Shown in pieces: positions 55,333 through 64,000 of a stretch of DNA of 64,000 bases. The first letter of the stretch is position 1. Each line of letters opens with the position of its first letter. The notes under the pieces are model-generated. The model did no database searches, had not been told where the DNA came from, and worked only from the letters and a program-made list of their open reading frames with translations. The position numbers were made by a program, and so were the translations under genes. This DNA is from Leptospiraceae bacterium (lineage in GTDB: Bacteria > Spirochaetota > Leptospiria > Leptospirales > Leptospiraceae): contig JADJSX010000008.1 of NCBI GenBank assembly GCA_016711485.1, positions 186,001 through 250,000 on the forward strand, written 5' to 3'.

Positions 55333-55659
55333 TTAGGTATCAATTGGAAGTCCAATGGCTGCTTCAACTCTTTGCAAAAAATGAAATTCTTCAGAATCAG
55401 CACCGTCTGTAGAGGAAATTGTTTTTAATGTTTCTACCAATTGTTTTTTTGTATTTTCATCTAAACCTTTGATTGCGGAAAGAATTTTTTCCTCAATCAC
55501 TTCTTCTTCATTCAAATTCATAACTTCGTCAAATTCTTGGTCAGTTATACCTAGACGTTTTAGAAGTTCTTGCGAAACACTCAGTTCTTCGGCTGTCAGT
55601 TCATCATTTATTTCTACCATTTCAATACATGCCGCTATAAATCCTTGTCTTGGTGTCAT
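55333..55659 (-). CDS. TerB-like small helical protein
   Basis: A 108-residue acidic helical protein whose pattern (VEINDELTAEELSVSQELLKRLGITDQEFDEVM...LVETLKTISSTDGADSEEFHFLQRVEAAIGLP) fits the TerB/DjlA N-terminal fold. Such proteins are thought to bind metal or membrane-associated partners. GAGGG precedes the ATG. It converges on the PAS-SpoIIE gene. Confidence 0.65.
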   Translation of the reverse strand: MTPRQGFIAACIEMVEINDELTAEELSVSQELLKRLGITDQEFDEVMNLNEEEVIEEKILSAIKGLDENTKKQLVETLKTISSTDGADSEEFHFLQRVEAAIGLPIDT

Positions 55660-55777
55660 TTTATTACCCTCAGTCTCAATTTTAATTCGAATAGCACGAA
55701 AATCAATAAATTTTCAAACCTAATTAACAAGTAAAAAACTTATAGACTTCCTTTCTAATTTAAGAATCCTGTTGTCT

Positions 55778-57562
55778 ATGAAATCTTCTGTCATTTTTTT
55801 GTTATCTCTTTTTGTTTCTTTACAAATTTTTTCGCAAGACTATGTTTCCGAAAATCCTCTAGAACCAAATAAATTTGAAACTCCTAGGGAAACCTATTCT
55901 GTATTTTTAAAAGCAATGAATGATTATAAAAAGGGAATGGAGTCGAAAAATTCTCAATTGATCGCAGAACTAGATACTGCAGTTAGATGTCTTAATTTAG
56001 ATGGAATACCCTATGGGCTTAGAATTGAAAAAGGCAGAAATACGGCTATTTTATTAAAAGAAGTAATCGATAGAGTTGCCATATTAGATCCAATGTCTAT
56101 TCCCGAAGTGAGCGATAAACCGGAATTACCCCTAACTCGTTGGGTTCTTGAAAAAACAGAGATTGTAATCTCAAAAGTGGAAGGTGGAGAAAGAGTAAAT
56201 GAATTTTTATTTTCCAGAGACACGGTTTCTCGAATCATGGAGTTTTATTTAAAAACAAAACACCTTCCCTATTTATCAGAAAGTGGAGGTGGGGCAGGAT
56301 ATAGAGATCCTTGGACAGAACATCTTCCTGGTTGGGCAAAATTAAAATTATCCTCTCTGTATATTTGGCAGGCAATCGGATTTTTGCTATCAATAGCATT
56401 AGGTTTTATTGTAAAATGGTTTGCTAAATTTTTTACACATTTTGTTAACGGAATTCTAAATCGTGTTCCGGAGGGTAAGATTAACTGGAAAGAAAAGATT
56501 CTCAGTTTTTGTGATAAACCCCTGTCCTATATTGTCACAATTGGTTTTTGGTATTTTTGTTTAGATTTTTTGGATATTGAAGGTGGAACTTATAAGGTAA
56601 CTATAATTATCCTCCAAGGTCTGTTAAGTTTTAACATTATCCGCTTATTTTATGATTTAACGAAAGCTATGACTGAATACATAGAAGTAATAGCAAAAGA
56701 ACGTAAAAATGATTTTATGATAGATTCTCAAATTGTTCCTTTGATATCTCGTACTGCGAGAGCTATGGTAGTTTTATTGGGAAGTCTTTTTGCGTTACAA
56801 AACCTCGGATTAAATGTAGTTTCTGTTTTAGCAGGTCTTGGGGTCGGAGGTCTGGCACTTGCACTTGCAGCAAAAGATACTGCGGCAAATTTATTTGGTT
56901 CTATTATGATTTTTTTAGATCGACCATTTAAAATTGGAGATCCAGTAATTATAAGTGGGATCGAAGGCGATATAGAAGAAATTGGATTTCGTTGTACTCG
57001 TATCAGAACTTTAAATGATTCTGTAGTTTCTATTCCTAATTCGGAAGTTGCGAATTCTAAAATTGAAAACTTAGGACAAAGGAGAATGAAAAGAACTAAT
57101 TTTAGTTTAGGGCTTAATTATGATACTCCTCCCCAAAAAATTGAAGCATTTTTAGAGGGGATAAAGAATATACTTAGCAAAAATGAAATAATCATCCAAG
57201 ATAAAGTTCAAGTTATTTTCAAAGGATTTGGAGATTCAAATCTTGAAATAATGGTGAACTATTTTTCAGGATTTACTGAATGGGGGGAAGATCTAATTGT
57301 GAGACAGAATATATTTTTAGAAATTATTAGTCTCTCCAAAGAGTTAAAGGTCGACTTCGCGTTTCCAACTCAGACTTTACATGTAGAATCTCTTCCGGGG
57401 CAAACGAAAGGTAAACCCGAATATGTAGATACAAGTGAACATTTAAAACAAATTGCTAAAGGTTTTGGTCGAGACGGAAAATTTTCACAACCAACTGGAT
57501 ATGGAATTTTTACTCCCCCAAATAGAGAAATTAAAGACTCAAATATCGGTCTGGGAATTTAG
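55778..57562 (+). CDS. MscS-family mechanosensitive channel
   Basis: About 594 residues. A signal peptide and a 160-residue periplasmic N-terminal domain precede several membrane helices. The MscS core follows: pore helix LAGLGVGGLALALAAKDTAANLFGS, then the beta domain (IFLDRPFKIGDPV...GDIEEIGFRCTRIRTLNDSVVSIPNS) and the cytoplasmic cage. The long N-terminal part is like the YnaI/YbdG or larger MscS subfamilies. ATG at 55778 gives a good signal peptide; the TTG at 55772 is only two codons upstream. Confidence 0.9.
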   Translation: MKSSVIFLLSLFVSLQIFSQDYVSENPLEPNKFETPRETYSVFLKAMNDYKKGMESKNSQLIAELDTAVRCLNLDGIPYGLRIEKGRNTAILLKEVIDRVAILDPMSIPEVSDKPELPLTRWVLEKTEIVISKVEGGERVNEFLFSRDTVSRIMEFYLKTKHLPYLSESGGGAGYRDPWTEHLPGWAKLKLSSLYIWQAIGFLLSIALGFIVKWFAKFFTHFVNGILNRVPEGKINWKEKILSFCDKPLSYIVTIGFWYFCLDFLDIEGGTYKVTIIILQGLLSFNIIRLFYDLTKAMTEYIEVIAKERKNDFMIDSQIVPLISRTARAMVVLLGSLFALQNLGLNVVSVLAGLGVGGLALALAAKDTAANLFGSIMIFLDRPFKIGDPVIISGIEGDIEEIGFRCTRIRTLNDSVVSIPNSEVANSKIENLGQRRMKRTNFSLGLNYDTPPQKIEAFLEGIKNILSKNEIIIQDKVQVIFKGFGDSNLEIMVNYFSGFTEWGEDLIVRQNIFLEIISLSKELKVDFAFPTQTLHVESLPGQTKGKPEYVDTSEHLKQIAKGFGRDGKFSQPTGYGIFTPPNREIKDSNIGLGI

Positions 57563-57577
57563 TGAATACTCAAATTT

Positions 57578-57619
57578 CTAATTGAATAAAGTTAAATAAA
57601 AAATCTGATTATCAATTAG
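57578..57619. terminator. possible bidirectional hairpin between converging genes
   Basis: CTAATTGA (57578-57585) pairs with TCAATTAG (57612-57619), and the inner bases add a few A-T pairs. It spans the gap between the MscS and GtrA genes and touches the GtrA stop codon. AT-rich and weak. Confidence 0.3.
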
Positions 57620-58010
57620 CTTCTTTAGTTTTGAACACTAAAAAGTTTGTCCCTACAAAGTTTGTGATAGTAGAAAGTCCAATAGCAAAAATGTTAGCAA
57701 GTGTCGGATTAAAATTTAATAAATCGACTAGTATTTTTAGGAATACGGTACTGCCTGCTAAAGATGCACTATAAACTAATAAATATTTGAACATAAATTT
57801 TTCTTGGGAATTCTTCTCTACTTGGTAGGTCCAAAATTTATTTATAAAATATCCAATAACTAGTCCTGAAGTATAACCAATGGCAGAGGATAATAGATAT
57901 TGTACTCCAAAATAATTTAATAATACAAAAAATATTGCGTAATTAATAATAGTGCAGGTTCCGCCAACTATTAGAAATTTAATAAAACGATTTAATAATT
58001 CTTGATTCAA
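57612..58010 (-). CDS. GtrA-like membrane protein
   Basis: A 132-residue protein with four membrane helices and the GtrA pattern (FIKFLIVGGTCTIINYAIFFVLL...FVGTNFLVFK). The family is thought to help move undecaprenyl-linked sugars. The start is TTG at 58010, seven bases after AGGAAA, which overlaps the stop codon of the caspase gene. That suggests it is the third gene of the ankyrin/FecR - caspase operon, although no glycosyltransferase is nearby. Confidence 0.82.
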   Translation of the reverse strand: MNQELLNRFIKFLIVGGTCTIINYAIFFVLLNYFGVQYLLSSAIGYTSGLVIGYFINKFWTYQVEKNSQEKFMFKYLLVYSASLAGSTVFLKILVDLLNFNPTLANIFAIGLSTITNFVGTNFLVFKTKEAN

Positions 58011-58019
58011 AATGATTTC

Positions 58020-60881
58020 CTATTTCAATCCTGCGACTTGAAAATCGGCGATTGTGTCCGGTTTGGAAGTAGCGGGAGTTTGTTTATTCGTTGTAAGCTC
58101 TTTTACTCTTTCTGAGATATATAAATCTAACATGTTCACAGTAATTCGTCCTTTTTTGGAATAGTCGGCTTTTCCATTTATACCTTCAACTAGAGCTTTG
58201 GTAAATGCACCGTTGCCCCACGATTCATCTTCTAACGAAACTTGATTTTTAGTTGAAGAGGTAAATACGACTATGCCGTTTTCTGCATCTGACAATTCAT
58301 TGAGTAGAGAAGTTATGTCGTAACTGTAATTTTTTCGAAATACATTGGCAGAATGACAAGTATCTCCAAAAAAGATTACCTTACCTAGGATTGAATTTAA
58401 GGTATTTTTAATTTCTAAATAAGAAATTCCCGTACTTTTGAATTTGTCCTGCTCAAAGTTTGAAGGTAAAAAATAATAATGACCAAGTGAATCATTTACC
58501 CCATGACCGGACACAAAAATCATGGCATAATCGTTTGCAGTTGTTACTTTTTGAATCCATTCTAAACCATCTAGAATATTACTTGTATTAGCCTCTTTGT
58601 TCACAAGAGTTTTGACTAATACATCTTTGTATACTTTTCCTTTTTGATTTATCATAGTATTTACAAAATCAGTCGCATCTTTGGCTGCAAATTTTAATTT
58701 TAAATTTGTATCTTGATAATCACTAATTCCAATCGCTAAAATGTAGAGTTTTGGTTTCTCAACTATTTGATTTTTAGAATTGTCCCAAATAACTTCTAAG
58801 TTGGCAGGGTCGCTGGAATTAAATTTACTCAATGCTATTAGACTAATTACACAATTTTTATTGGGGATATCGACTTTAATTGTTTTGGGTGGACTCTCCA
58901 CTTCTGTGGATACTAGCCGTAATCCTTTTGTATTCTGAATTGGACGTCCGTCGATTAATACTCGTATGCCGGTAATCGGATTTCCTGAAGGTGTTCTAAC
59001 TTTATATTGAATTGTTATTTCGTCTTTAGATGTTTTAAATACACTTTGGGGAGAAATAATTTCTAGAATAGGAGGATAATGATTTGGTAAGTTTAGAGTT
59101 TCTTTTTTTCTTCCGGATTCTTGGTTTGTCTTAGAAATTGCTTCCGATTCATTTCCCAAGTCGAGGATACTTTCGATTACGTCCGGTCTATAATAATTAG
59201 TTCTAAATTTTCCAAGTGGGAAAAAATCGGGGGACTGGTCTTTGTTCCGATTTACATGCCAGCCTAAGTATTCTTCTGTGCCCGGGGCGGTATCATAATA
59301 ACCAGAAGGTGTGCTAGTTACCCAACGTTTTCTGTCTTTGTGTAAAAACAGGGACAGTAGTTCGCTTCCATCTTCTGTTTTGTACCAACGAATGGTTCCA
59401 TCTCCGAAAGCGGCTATTACGTATTTTCCGTTACCAGAAATATTTACTGCCCAAGCAATTCCAGGCCCGGGGACTTTCCAAAGTTCTTTGCCCTCTTCAT
59501 TAAAATATCGCAAGTTCCATTCTGTGCCAAGGACAAAATTCGTTTTATAAATCGCGAGAGCTCTAGATGTTTCATGTGCTTCAAATGGGATTTGTTTTCC
59601 TCTGAATTGAGGCGCAGTATTATTTCGCCAATTTCTAAATCCCATAGACGAAGTGTCCGGTGGGCGCATACCTGTAGTATCCAATTCATTTTGTAGAATC
59701 ATTTTTTCTTTTACGGAAAAATGAGCGAGGTCTTTTCCAAATTGTTCATAACCGAATTGAACTTTTGTACCATCTTCTGAAACTAAAAATTGAGGTTGTC
59801 CGTCCCTAAAATCAGGGGTATCAGGTGTTTTATACAATACTCGTCGATCTTCTGAATCTAGTACTCCAAAAGACGGATCATGGGTAGAGTAAACAATTCC
59901 TCCGTCATTAAGAGGAATTACATGCATAATTGAATTCCAAGATACAGGTATATCCTTGTAATCCCCTTTTCCGGAATCTGACCATTTTCGAATAAAGTAT
60001 CCGTTTTTTTGAGCAAGTCCGCCGGCGAATAGATATTTGCCGTCTGCAGACCAAGTTACTTTACTTAAATCCCCATTTCCGACACCCCAAGTACTTGGTG
60101 CAAAAGAGTATGTAATCGTATTTTTAGTTACATCAAACACTTCTACCATTGTATTGAATTCGAATCCAACCGCGAGTTTTTTGCCGTCATTCGAAATTCT
60201 CATTGAAATCGGAGTTTTTCCAGATTGACCCGTTTTTCTATCTAGAAGTTTTAGTTTGCCTGATTCTAGTGCATAATATCGAATAAACCCATCTAACGAA
60301 ATTGTAAGGATTCTTAAATTACCATTATCTAAAATAAATCCAGTATCATAACTTCTATCTCTATAATCCAAATCTTCAGCCACTAAATTATAATTGATAG
60401 CACTAAATAATTTGAATCCGATTCTTTGGTTTACTGCTAGATATTTTCCGTCTGGAGAGTAAACCATGTGAAAAATAATTTCATTTAATTTTGGAAGGGT
60501 TCGTTTTAGAATCCCGGATTCTGTGTCAAATATGTAAATGTATTTTCCGTCGGTTTGATCTAATCCTGTCCAGCCAGCAACTGCTAACGTTCTACCGTCA
60601 GGCGAAAGAGCAACTGCATTGACTTTCCCTTCATGGCCGTGTTCAATAGGAACACGTATCGTTCTTAGTAATTTTCCTGTAGACAAATCCCAAAGTTTTG
60701 CTGTTTTATCTGTGGATGCAGTTGCAATTAATCTGTTTTCTTTGTCGGTGCTTATTTTCCGAATAACTGCAGTATGCATACCAGCTTCTACTTTCAGAAC
60801 TGGATTCGAAGAAAAACTTTCTGCAAAAATATTGAATAAAAATAAGTTTGCAGTAAAAAGTAAAATTATGTTTTTTTTCAT
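58020..60881 (-). CDS. exported WD40-repeat caspase-like protease
   Basis: A 953-residue protein with a signal peptide (about 1-20), a WD40 propeller region (about 30-590; TASTDKTAKLWDLSTGKLLRT, VALSPDGRTLAVAG, GDGTIRWYKTEDGSELL), a linker with an Ig-like strand-rich segment (about 630-720) and a C-terminal peptidase C14 (caspase/orthocaspase) domain from about 730. The catalytic dyad is H793 (FVSGHG) and C842 (FGDTCHS), both present. Family members cleave after basic or acidic residues; the specificity here is unknown. The signal peptide indicates a periplasmic or surface site, unlike cytosolic defence caspases. AGGAAA precedes the ATG, three bases after the ankyrin/FecR gene. Confidence 0.9.
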   Translation of the reverse strand: MKKNIILLFTANLFLFNIFAESFSSNPVLKVEAGMHTAVIRKISTDKENRLIATASTDKTAKLWDLSTGKLLRTIRVPIEHGHEGKVNAVALSPDGRTLAVAGWTGLDQTDGKYIYIFDTESGILKRTLPKLNEIIFHMVYSPDGKYLAVNQRIGFKLFSAINYNLVAEDLDYRDRSYDTGFILDNGNLRILTISLDGFIRYYALESGKLKLLDRKTGQSGKTPISMRISNDGKKLAVGFEFNTMVEVFDVTKNTITYSFAPSTWGVGNGDLSKVTWSADGKYLFAGGLAQKNGYFIRKWSDSGKGDYKDIPVSWNSIMHVIPLNDGGIVYSTHDPSFGVLDSEDRRVLYKTPDTPDFRDGQPQFLVSEDGTKVQFGYEQFGKDLAHFSVKEKMILQNELDTTGMRPPDTSSMGFRNWRNNTAPQFRGKQIPFEAHETSRALAIYKTNFVLGTEWNLRYFNEEGKELWKVPGPGIAWAVNISGNGKYVIAAFGDGTIRWYKTEDGSELLSLFLHKDRKRWVTSTPSGYYDTAPGTEEYLGWHVNRNKDQSPDFFPLGKFRTNYYRPDVIESILDLGNESEAISKTNQESGRKKETLNLPNHYPPILEIISPQSVFKTSKDEITIQYKVRTPSGNPITGIRVLIDGRPIQNTKGLRLVSTEVESPPKTIKVDIPNKNCVISLIALSKFNSSDPANLEVIWDNSKNQIVEKPKLYILAIGISDYQDTNLKLKFAAKDATDFVNTMINQKGKVYKDVLVKTLVNKEANTSNILDGLEWIQKVTTANDYAMIFVSGHGVNDSLGHYYFLPSNFEQDKFKSTGISYLEIKNTLNSILGKVIFFGDTCHSANVFRKNYSYDITSLLNELSDAENGIVVFTSSTKNQVSLEDESWGNGAFTKALVEGINGKADYSKKGRITVNMLDLYISERVKELTTNKQTPATSKPDTIADFQVAGLK

Positions 60882-60884
60882 TTT

Positions 60885-62027
60885 TTATTTCCTGTTTTTT
60901 ATCAAATCTAAAATTTCTATCGATTCTGATGTGTTTTTTAATTTTGCTGGGTCTACCTTAAGTAAGTTTATAGCTTCTTTTTCTTTTGCACTTACATTGG
61001 ATACAGTTAGATTTTTTATGACTGGTTTTTCTGAATCTGGCAGACTTAAAACTGGAATAACTTCTGTAGAAAACTCCTCCCAAGTTGCACGTTTATATAA
61101 AGTATCAGAATTTGCTTTTTCTAAAATTTCTTTCTGTTTTTTTTGCGGCAAATCAACATAACTTCCTCTCATAATAATTTGTTCGTTTTTTTCTAATCCA
61201 TAAATGAGTAATTTTATTTCGGGACTATTTTCTATTAAGTTATTTTCTTCTATTTCCTTGGCTCGTATTCTTAATTTTACAACTCCAGCATAAACAGATA
61301 TTCGGCTGTTTTCTTCTTTATCTACATTTACTTCATATACAGATGAACCATTGAAATAAACTTCTGAGATAGGAGTTAACGTTCTAACTTGTTCGCCAGG
61401 AAATACATTTCCTACTTTTACTAACATACTTCCTTGTTTTAAGAATGAATAAAAAATCTTTTCTCCATTTTGTTCTTTAAATTGAAATGTAAATACGGAA
61501 TTTTCCCTGAGTCGTATATTAAATTCTGATTCAGAATTTTTAATCTGTAAATCGCATGTCGCATTCTTTTCTAAGAAAATTGTTTGTTTTTCTAGGATTC
61601 GATCGCCTAATTGTAATTTTTTATTTTCTACATATACATTTCCAGTGATTGCTAAAATAATTCCGGTCACTCGACTTTCTTGAATGTTTAATTCGATTTC
61701 TTCCAGATATTTTTGTGTGAATTTATTTCTGCGGACTCCTGCTAAAATAGAGGCTGTCCAACCGCTATTATTTTTTGCGAGAACATCTGCGTTGTTGTCG
61801 ACTAAGTATTTTACAATTGGAAAATGATCATTATTAGCCGCAAACATGAGTGCTGTAGTTCCTTCTGAATCTTTGAAGTTAATGTTTGCTTTTTGCTGAA
61901 TAGCCTTTTTTACGCCGTCTAAATTTCCCGCGTTGGCAAATTTTAATAAATCTATATTAGAATCTGCGAATATAGAAATTGAGAAAAAAACTAGAGTCAG
62001 AAAAAAAAAATTATATAAAAATTTCAT
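60885..62027 (-). CDS. exported protein with ankyrin repeats and FecR domain
   Basis: A 380-residue protein: signal peptide (about 1-21), two to three ankyrin repeats (about 25-115), then a FecR-type beta domain (about 125-265; ITGNVYVENKKLQLGDRI...FNIRLRENSVFTFQF...GSMLVKVGNVFPGEQVRTLTPISEVYFNGSSVYEV) and a charged C-terminus. This exported FecR form is distinct from the membrane anti-sigma FecR and is found in many spirochaetal surface proteins. It is three bases upstream of the caspase gene, implying a shared transcript and a possible complex. Confidence 0.82.
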   Translation of the reverse strand: MKFLYNFFFLTLVFFSISIFADSNIDLLKFANAGNLDGVKKAIQQKANINFKDSEGTTALMFAANNDHFPIVKYLVDNNADVLAKNNSGWTASILAGVRRNKFTQKYLEEIELNIQESRVTGIILAITGNVYVENKKLQLGDRILEKQTIFLEKNATCDLQIKNSESEFNIRLRENSVFTFQFKEQNGEKIFYSFLKQGSMLVKVGNVFPGEQVRTLTPISEVYFNGSSVYEVNVDKEENSRISVYAGVVKLRIRAKEIEENNLIENSPEIKLLIYGLEKNEQIIMRGSYVDLPQKKQKEILEKANSDTLYKRATWEEFSTEVIPVLSLPDSEKPVIKNLTVSNVSAKEKEAINLLKVDPAKLKNTSESIEILDLIKNRK

Positions 62028-62226
62028 TTAGTTTGCCTTACAATAAAAATCCAGAGAAACTCTAATTCAAAAAAAGAATTTATCTTGGTTAGTTCAAGGA
62101 AACTTTCCTAATCAGTTTTTGTAAATAGGAAATTTATTCTTATTTTTAAAGAGGATTTTTGATATTTTAAGAGAAATACTCATAAAAACAAATTGCAAAA
62201 AAATTGAGTTTACCAAAAATGCGGGA

Positions 62227-62778
62227 ATGAAATTAAAATTCAGTATTTTTGTGATTTTATTATTTTTTCTTCTTCATTGCACAAACCCCATCGAAAAAAA
62301 ACGAAAAGAATTAGAAAATTGTAAAATTACAGTAGATTCATTGGAAATTAAAAACTTCCGAATGTTTCTTATTCCACCTGTTCCAAAATTGTATTTTACA
62401 GCGAACATTCAAATTGAAAACACCAATGAAGTTCCTGTCACAATTGAAAAATTTGCTTTTAAGGTTTCGACTGTCGAAGGTGGAAATGAGGCTACTTACA
62501 TTGCAGAAGTAGAACACAAATCAGAGCACACAATTGCTGCACGCAGCACAGAAATTATTCAAGCAGATATGCAGACTCTATTTGAAGAGAACGTAAATAA
62601 AAAACTCGTTATTTTTTTCGCGGACTTGGTAAAAGCAGCACTTGGAGGGGGAGAAATGGAATTTATTTTAGAAGGGTCAATTGAATTTAATACAATTTTA
62701 GGTAAAATGAATATTCCAATTCGTGAAAAAGTAAAAACTCGTATGAGGAACCCCAAAAAGCCCGAGAAGAAATCTTGA
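62227..62778 (+). CDS. LEA14-like lipoprotein
   Basis: A 183-residue probable lipoprotein (leader ending FFLLHC) with a WHy/LEA type-2 domain (about 30-170; LYFTANIQIENTNEVPVTIEKFAFKV ... ARSTEIIQADMQTLFEE). Such domains resemble those of desiccation-related proteins, but their job in spirochaetes is unknown. It is divergent from the ankyrin/FecR gene. Confidence 0.75.
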   Translation: MKLKFSIFVILLFFLLHCTNPIEKKRKELENCKITVDSLEIKNFRMFLIPPVPKLYFTANIQIENTNEVPVTIEKFAFKVSTVEGGNEATYIAEVEHKSEHTIAARSTEIIQADMQTLFEENVNKKLVIFFADLVKAALGGGEMEFILEGSIEFNTILGKMNIPIREKVKTRMRNPKKPEKKS

Positions 62779-63026
62779 CACAAAGTCTATTTCTAAAATT
62801 ATAACAGTAGTTATACCGTTTTTGATAAGTAATTGCACTTTTATTTTAAAAGAGGCAATAATCTTTGTAATATAATTCAGCTTTTATTTTTAAAAAAGGT
62901 ATACTAAGCTAAATTGTGTTTCAAATGGAATAAAATTCCATACACTGAAATTGTTTTATTTGATATATTCAAGATAACGACCAATTTAGTAAGTTTTAAA
63001 CCCTATATTGAAAAAAGGATTGTACA

Positions 63027-64000
63027 ATGATTGATTTCACAATGACCGATGAACAAAAAGCACTGCGTGACCTTGCGCGTGACTTTGCAAAAAATGAAAT
63101 GGCTCCGAAAGCGGAACATCATGATCAAACAGGAGAATATCCGTTGGAAATTCTCAAAAAAGCTTGGCAAGCTGGTCTCATGAACCTACATATTCCCGCA
63201 AAATACAACGGGGCTGAAATGGGTGAAATTGATGATGTGATTATGGGAGAGGAATTATTTTCCGGTTGTTCTGGAATGGCTACTGCGATTCTTGCGAATA
63301 ATCTTGCTTTGGCGCCAGTATTAATTGGAGCAAGTGATGAATTACTTAAAAAATTTGTGGAACCTCTAACACATGAATTTAGGCTTTGTGCTTATGCAGT
63401 TACTGAACCGGGGGCTGGTTCTGACGTAGCAGGTATTCGGACTACCGCAACTAGAGTAGGTGATGAATATATTATCAATGGATCTAAAATGTGGATTACT
63501 AATGCAGGTGTTGCTGATTGGTATTTTGTGCTTGCGAAAACTGATCCTGCTGCTGGACACAAAGGGATGACTGGGTTTATCGTAGAAAGTAAAACTCCAG
63601 GTGTTATCATAGGAAAAAAAGAAAAAAATATGGGGCAAAGATGTTCCGATACCAGAGGTCTTACTTTTGAAGACGTAAAGATTCACAAAAGCCAAATGGT
63701 AGGAAATGAGGGAGATGGATTTAAAATTGCCATGGGTGCATTTGACCATACTCGTCCTGGTGTTGCTGTTGGGGCTGTTGGTGTTGCTCGGACAGCGATG
63801 GAACATGCAATACGTTATGCGAACACACGTAACGCATTCGGAAAGCCAATTTCATCCAATCAAGGAATTAGTTTTCTATTAGCAGATATGGCTAAAGACA
63901 TAGAAGCGGGACGATTGCTTTGTTGGCAAGCGGCTTGGATGATCGATAATGGTCATAAAAATACTTACCAAGCATCTATTGCTAAAGCATTTTGTGCTGA
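63027..64000 (+). CDS. acyl-CoA dehydrogenase, cut by the right edge
   Basis: Fatty-acid beta-oxidation enzyme that introduces the alpha-beta double bond in acyl-CoA using FAD. About 324 residues are visible: the N-terminal helical domain, the FAD/substrate middle domain (AYAVTEPGAGSDVAGI, ITNAGVADWYFVLAKT) and the start of the C-terminal domain (NTRNAFGKPISSNQGISFLLADMAKDIEAGRLL). It looks most like the medium/short-chain group. The catalytic Glu of the MCAD-type lies beyond the edge. AGGA precedes the ATG at 63027 by seven bases. Confidence 0.92.
   Translation, partial: MIDFTMTDEQKALRDLARDFAKNEMAPKAEHHDQTGEYPLEILKKAWQAGLMNLHIPAKYNGAEMGEIDDVIMGEELFSGCSGMATAILANNLALAPVLIGASDELLKKFVEPLTHEFRLCAYAVTEPGAGSDVAGIRTTATRVGDEYIINGSKMWITNAGVADWYFVLAKTDPAAGHKGMTGFIVESKTPGVIIGKKEKNMGQRCSDTRGLTFEDVKIHKSQMVGNEGDGFKIAMGAFDHTRPGVAVGAVGVARTAMEHAIRYANTRNAFGKPISSNQGISFLLADMAKDIEAGRLLCWQAAWMIDNGHKNTYQASIAKAFCA

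Overview
The window is AT-rich chromosomal DNA of a spirochaete of the family Leptospiraceae, probably Leptospira or a close relative. The evidence is a DUF1577 protein (a family I know only from Leptospira), a DUF2225 protein, many lipoproteins with relaxed spirochaetal lipoboxes, frequent TTG/GTG starts, 7TMR-DISM hybrid kinases and abundant SpoIIE-type PP2C phosphatases. I see no rRNA, tRNA, CRISPR array, prophage or transposase gene. The layout is compact, with 44 supported genes. The last is cut by the right edge, and a short coding fragment may remain at the left edge.

Layout. 0-7 kb (minus): 7TMR-DISM/HisKA/REC/SpoIIE hybrid kinase, exported vWA protein, and a guaB whose product looks like the eukaryotic IMP dehydrogenase type. 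7-17 kb: DUF1577 protein, ankyrin protein, biotin-dependent carboxylase alpha subunit, helical exported protein, DUF2225 protein, truA, and an outer-membrane protein/lipoprotein pair. 17.4-19 kb: ybiT-type ABC-F ATPase. 19.2-27.2 kb: a compact plus-strand cluster with a CheA-like protein, CheW, a ParA-type ATPase, a soluble chemoreceptor, an NHL-propeller/vWA-like protein and a TPR protein, followed by an aldehyde dehydrogenase. 28.9-42 kb: signalling and housekeeping genes (SpoIIE phosphatase, Hpt protein, LysM lipoprotein, two STAS proteins, tgt, transmembrane chemoreceptor, M50 protease, class III cyclase, SirB1-like protein). 42-53.5 kb: transketolase N-half, DUF420 protein, ppc-udg-murJ, EamA transporter, SH3-cytochrome c lipoprotein, and a second ppc. 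54-64 kb: PAS-SpoIIE phosphatase, TerB-like protein, MscS channel, an ankyrin/FecR - WD40/caspase - GtrA operon, LEA-like lipoprotein, and a truncated acyl-CoA dehydrogenase.

The most unusual part is the 19.2-27.2 kb chemosensory-like cluster. Its CheA homologue has Lys where the phosphorylated Hpt His should be and lacks the Gly-rich ATP-lid box, yet keeps the coupling domain. Its neighbours are CheW, a ParA-like positioning ATPase and a chemoreceptor without membrane segments. I infer a cytoplasmic receptor/CheW array positioned by ParA, in which the CheA-like protein acts as a scaffold or pseudokinase. Also notable are an exported WD40-caspase operon, two divergent ppc paralogues whose conserved C-terminal Asn is replaced by Thr, a 114-bp inverted-repeat element filling the mcp-tgt gap, and a structured element ending in a perfect 23-bp hairpin near 53.7 kb.

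Three SpoIIE phosphatases and two STAS proteins suggest partner-switching signalling. No RsbW-type kinase is visible here, so the full circuit must involve genes outside the window.
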